A stretch of DNA of 64,000 nt, taken from the NCBI GenBank assembly GCA_029298735.1, contig JANSLP010000087.1, forward strand, positions 46,864-110,863. Reading direction: 5' to 3'. Origin of the DNA: Ophiostoma sp. CBS 140.51 (taxonomy: Eukaryota; Ascomycota; Sordariomycetes; Ophiostomatales; Ophiostomataceae). A program made the translations under genes and the position numbers. Each line of letters starts with the position of its first letter. Within the stretch, counting starts at the first letter, position 1. Below are positions 59,596 to 64,000 of this stretch, piece by piece. The notes below the pieces were generated by a model. It searched no databases. It was given only the letters and a program-made list of their open reading frames with translations, and had not been told where the DNA came from.

Positions 59596-60397
59596 TACCG
59601 CCTACAGACACACATACGGGAACTTGCTGTCAGGCACAGCGCCAGTGCACGCCAGACACGCCGGCGAACGCCAGTGCAGTGCACGTCCTTTCGGACATTA
59701 GAGTACTTCCACTTTGACGAAGCCTCCCGTGGACGATTTTCAATAGTGCACAACACGGGCTGTAATTAACACTGACGATACTTGACACGAATGGGGATGC
59801 CGATTGAGGCCGCCCAAGATTGGGCGCTGCTGACTCTGCGATGGTCGACGCATCAATTGTGGACAGTCGATGCTGTAGCCGACATCGTAGCCAGCCACTT
59901 GCTCAAAGTCTAGACTCCTGCAGTGTCGTCAACTTCAGTGCCGGCGGTCGACCATCACTCTTGGTTGCGATCGTCGTGGTTACCGCTTTTGACGAGCTTT
60001 TTTTGAAGCCTCCCTGTCTTTATTCTTCGGAACTGGCTGCAGCCGACAGAATTGCAAAGATGCGGTGAACAAAGATTGGAAAGCCTCCATCAACAAAAAC
60101 AGTTTAGACCCTTTGCCTGTGTCGTGGCGACTCAACACACAAACACCGTCGAACTAAGACCGACAGGGTCTGGCGTCCACCTGAAAAAGAGGGGCCCACG
60201 GTCACAAGGCCAAGATCTCCTCTCCCCTTCTCTTCTCTGAACCTGGTTCCTGCATGGGGTGCGGGCAGAGGACAGGGGTATGCTCACTGAGAGTCGGCAT
60301 CCTCCGTGTGCACAGCAGATAAAGACCAGCGTAGATGTGAGCACCCCCAAGACGCTCTGGGCAGAGGCGCTGGCTGCAAGTGCTGGCTCAAAACACT

Positions 60398-60524
60398 TGC
60401 AGACGACGTGCAGACGACGTGCATCAACATGCAAAAAGGTGCACTCCACCTGCAGCAGCTTGCATCGACTTGCAGCAACCATGTGTCGACCTGCAGCAAC
60501 ACCTGCAGTAGGGTGCAGCTTCAC
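60398..60524. repeat. Degenerate TGCAG/TGCATC-rich repeat block
   Basis: On the - strand GTTGCTGCAGGTCGA, GTTGCTGCAAGTCGATG and GCTGCTGCAGGTGGAG follow each other at roughly 20-25 bp spacing. A duplicated GTGCAGACGAC lies at the left end on the + strand. The repeat is imperfect and old. The open frame that reads through it owes its length partly to the repeat. Confidence 0.65.
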
Positions 60525-60716
60525 GCCGCAGCAAGGCACATCAATTGAAAGCCAGACCGTTTGCAGCCATTGACAGAGCAGACAGTAAGGACAGCCCAAA
60601 GACGACTCCCAGACGTGCATCACGCCAATGCAAGGTGAAATTGCAGTTTCTTTTTTAAAAGGTCCATGTCGACAGTTGCGGTGAAGACTGCGACAGCGGA
60701 GAGAAGAAGGAAAGCG

Positions 60717-60744
60717 TGTGGACTGTGGACTGTGGACTGTGGAC
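60717..60744. repeat. 4 x 7-bp tandem repeat (TGTGGAC)
   Basis: Four perfect head-to-tail copies followed by a partial TGTGG. Non-coding. Confidence 0.92.
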
Positions 60745-63424
60745 TGTGGGGAGGATGGAGCATGCAAAGACAACACAGAGTGCATGCATCGATGCAGAGC
60801 CTCTTGCACAATGCGCGGCAGCCGATGAATATTGATTGCAGACAGAGAGTGCACTATCTTCTTACCGTCTTGTCACAACAAAATCGATGATGCGTACATG
60901 TCTTGTTTCAGTGCTCCTGTGTGCTCTGGAATAGTTATGCATCAGTGCGTGCGGAGACGTCGCATCCGTCGACGCCATAAGAGGAGGCGCATCTGGATGA
61001 GAGAAGGAAAGAGGGGAAAGCGATAAAGAAGGAAAGAAGACAAGAGCTAGAAGGATATGATGAAAAAAAACAAAAAATCGACAAGTTTCGTCGACGATGG
61101 CGGTAAACACGAAACTAACAAACTTTGACAGAGCATGACTGGAAAAGTCGTCAAAGTGGTGTGTTCAAGGTGGTGTGGTCGCTGAAGGGTAGTGGTGGTA
61201 TGGTGGCGGTGATGGGGGTGATGGCGGTGTGTGTCTGTTGGCGCTATCGAGTTTTTTCGGCGAGCGCTGGGTTTCAGCGGCCTCGTACTGGCCGTTACTG
61301 GTCTCTAGTTGGCCTGAGTTGGTGTCGACGGTCTTTGGCTTCCCCTCTCTCCTTTCCTCTTTGGGGCACATCTAGTCGTCTTCTGGATGCATCTTGATGG
61401 TCTGGCCCCTTGGTCCAAGTGCCTGTACCTGCTTCTTGTACCTGAGTGGCGAATCGTGGCAGAAGGAGAAGAATGAGACTTACAAAGAAAGAGGAGAAAA
61501 AAACGGTGAACCAACAGCCGACGCCAACAGCGCCAACAGCGCCAAACGACTAACAACCAACGACACGATCTACACAAACTACACGAACTGTCGAAGGCGA
61601 ACAACCCCGACAACAGACAATGAACAACGGACCCAACTAAAATAAGTAAAGGGAGAATGAGGGGGAAGGAGGAGAAGGAGGAGAAAGGGGGCACCGGGAT
61701 GAAGGGTTAGATCCAGAACGACGGTATCAAAGAGGAGAAGGAGAGAAGAGGAGATGAAGAAAAAGATGAAGAAAGAAATCACGTTTTCATCCCTTTCGTG
61801 TTGTCTCGACAATTCGAGACCGACTTAACCTCGACTCTCGAATCCGAGGACGAGGATGCGGCTTCGTTCCGACAGTTCCGTTCAATCACCAACCAACGAC
61901 CAACAACCAACAGACAAATCCGTCGCCGTCCTTTTTCCCTTTCCCGTCCTGTCGGTAAAGAATGTCGGGACACATACGGAGTGCACTGGACGATTGTCTG
62001 TGAGTTGATGAGGCTGTCTGTGTGTCTTGGCCTCTTTTTTTTTGTACGGTTCTTTTTACCAATTTCGGAGTTCGTTTAATCGTGTCTACTTCTTCTCTTG
62101 TGCGAGGCCTCTCGGCCGGCGTTGCCTTTCGCCTTGCCAAGTATTACAAAGTACTGCTCTTATTGTGTCCTCCACAAATCTTCAGCCGCCTTGGGCACAC
62201 AAGAGTGCGCATCATCATTCCCTTTTTTTTGATAGTGCCATCTGCCGTCCTCCAAAAGAGTGCAATATTGCTTTTTGCAGTGTCCAGATCTGTCTACAGT
62301 GGCCCACAGCCAGCCATGCCTTTCCTAATTCTTCCTGCCTATGAACACCTTCAGTACCTTTTTTATTTTATTTTCCGTTTCTTTTTAGATTGACATCCAG
62401 ACAGCGTTACCACTTTCAGCCGCGTTTTTTTTCTCGTCTCTTGTCCCTTGTCTCGGTTGATAGGTGTCCACCTCACACATTATTGGCCAGCTGGCGAACG
62501 AAAAGAATTGGGTCGGCCGAGAACACAATAGCCCCAGGTCTGCGTACACATTACGGGAGTAGCTGTCAATCGGCTTCGCTTCGACAAACGGGTACTATCA
62601 TGAAGTTTCACTCGAATTTCTGTCAGAACAAATCGAGTAACTCCCCTTTCCTTTGCCTTCCCTCTTCTCGCCTCTCTGCCCTGGCTAATCTACATTCAGC
62701 CTCATCCTGCGCCGCTTGTCGAAACTGTTGAAGATTTCGGGACGACGAAGAAACGGTGTACAAACGAAGGCGAGAATGGAAAGTTTAAAGGTCAATAGTA
62801 AGAGTAGTCTAGTCGACTGTAGTCGAAGAGTAGTCGGGAGGCGAAATCACACAAAGAAGAACATGAGACGACCAGACGAACGACGAAGTCCATCTGTCAC
62901 CTGATATCAAAAAGATACGTGATACGATTTTTCGAGATGGCCAAGAAAGCGGAGAGGACGGGTTGTTCGATTGTGGGGCCTTGACCTGACATGGACATGG
63001 TGACATGGTCGACGACGGACAAAGGCGAGGCGAGAGAAGACAAAGGAAAAGAAAGAAAACGATGTGAAGCGATGTGAAAATCGATGCACTAGCATAGGGC
63101 GGCGCTTAGACGAGGTACTCTCTAACCAAATTCTGGTGAGGAGATACCTGCCCCCGCTAGGGAGCCCATGGCCAAGCCTTATTCATCCTCTTCCTCGACC
63201 TCTCTTCAACTTTTTCTTTTTCCTTGTCGACTCCACTTTCAGACAAAACGTGCTGGCCTCCATGCCTGTCAGCGTATGATGGGCCATGGACTGAGCACCG
63301 GATTGCACGATCGTGGCTCGCCCGTCGTTTCTGTTAGTGTCCTCACTGTGAGCTGGGCTTTGCTGGGCATCAGTACTTTCTAAGCACCACTAGCACTCGC
63401 GACACTCGCTTCCAGGCGGAGCGC

Positions 63425-63449
63425 GCGGGCAGTGCGGGCAGTGCGGGCA
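63425..63449. repeat. 9-bp tandem repeat (GCGGGCAGT), nearly 3 copies
   Basis: Two full copies and seven bases of a third, in non-coding DNA near the right edge. Confidence 0.85.
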
Positions 63450-64000
63450 CGCTGTACGCTTGTTGGTTGATGCACTGCCCAGGGCACGATCGCCTCTAAG
63501 AAACAGTGAGGAGAACAACAGCCACCGTATCGAACAATCGCCTCCAAGGGACTCTTGAGGGTGTCGATCTTTTCTGAGTTGGGTTATCTTTTGCTGCCTT
63601 GTGAGCCTCTCTGAGCAGATGCTCCTCAATCCACGAGGGCCCTCCGTCTACGAGTCTCCTCCAGGCTGACGCGGGAGACCATCAGACACCAATGCAGGCA
63701 CTTTGGCAAGTTTGAAGTATCGAAGTATATTGTATCTTTCAGTCTGTCTTTGTTCGACTGCCTGCTGAGCCTCACCGGCTCTCATCTCATCGCCTTTTCT
63801 CCTGATGGTTGTTCCTGATGCTGACATCTCCTGCCCCTCCATCAGGTACAACGTTGGAGTGCCACACTTTTTTGTTCTTTGTGTTGCAGCTCGCCACGTC
63901 ACTCGATGTCTTGTGCCTGTTCGGATGTCCCTTTTTGGCCTCCTCTTTTTTCGAGACGGATTACTCGTTTCCAACAGAACTGCAACGGCCGTTGTCTGTT

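Larger units (their letters stand above)
53416..64000. other. Gene-free stretch of more than 10 kb at the right end
   Basis: I find no open frame with a recognisable domain, splice pattern or convincing codon bias in this stretch on either strand. The longest frames (for example - strand 60854-60132 and 57125-56523) are low in complexity or overlap tandem repeats. The region contains scattered purine- or pyrimidine-rich blocks and at least six short tandem repeats, listed separately. It could hold long untranslated leaders of a gene outside the window, or non-coding RNA genes that I cannot recognise by eye. Confidence 0.5.

Noticed and set aside
60398..60524. Possible CRISPR-like array
   Set aside because: Units are imperfect, there are no spacers of uniform length, and the host is a eukaryote.
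60132..60854. 240-codon minus-strand frame
   Set aside because: Its length comes from the GTTGCTGCA and TGTGGAC repeats; no protein-like conserved segment.
1..64000. 5S rRNA or further tRNA genes
   Set aside because: I looked for the conserved 5S core and box A/box B pairs; only the tRNA-Pro at 37205 gave a full cloverleaf. A covariance-model scan would be decisive.
1..64000. Intact transposon, secondary-metabolite cluster or defence island
   Set aside because: No transposase, reverse transcriptase, integrase, polyketide synthase, peptide synthetase or NLR-type motifs are visible in any frame.

Overview
The window is nuclear DNA from a filamentous ascomycete. It carries a Woronin-body Hex1 gene, which is confined to Pezizomycotina. 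It also has short introns of about 50-80 bp with GTAAGT/GTGAGT donors and CTAAC/CTGAC-type branch sites, long pyrimidine-rich leaders, and an intron-bearing nuclear tRNA-Pro. The protein flavour and long intergenic spaces suggest Sordariomycetes, but I cannot name a genus from sequence alone. Spliced models were built by hand from splice signals and frame continuity.

Layout. (1) 1-9.1 kb: two secreted or cell-wall proteins on the + strand (2824-4141 and the Ser-rich 6039-8011), each with one intron and a TATA-like box. The catalytic subunit of molybdopterin synthase (MoaE/CnxH) follows on the - strand. (2) 9.4-11.8 kb: decayed coding sequence, namely a short relic on the - strand and a + strand gene with two in-frame stops and three frameshifts. 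(3) 11.9-18.2 kb: a mitochondrial HAD-type phosphatase (HDHD5/CECR5 family) and a large Q-rich coiled-coil protein, both - strand. (4) 23.5-25.3 kb: hex1 (- strand), with a long AUG-free but open upstream reading frame and an unusual C-terminus. (5) 28.8-32.9 kb: a four-exon fungal transcription factor with a middle homology region and no visible zinc cluster (- strand). (6) 37.2 kb: tRNA-Pro(AGG) with a 26-nt intron. (7) 41.4-44.7 kb: a three-exon choline/ethanolamine kinase (- strand). (8) 45.9-53.4 kb: a divergent pair of COX16 (- strand) and the ATR/Mec1 checkpoint kinase (+ strand, five exons). (9) 53.4-64 kb: more than 10 kb in which I find no gene, only several short tandem repeats, most of them with a 9-bp unit.

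The genes are mostly housekeeping and unrelated: molybdenum cofactor synthesis, phospholipid synthesis, cytochrome oxidase assembly, DNA-damage checkpoint and septal-pore plugging. There is no biosynthetic cluster, intact transposon, CRISPR array or defence locus. The most unusual signals are the translation-start puzzles of hex1 and the Q-rich gene (both have over 1 kb without any AUG but an open frame), the altered peroxisomal tail of Hex1, and the freshly decayed gene at 10-12 kb.
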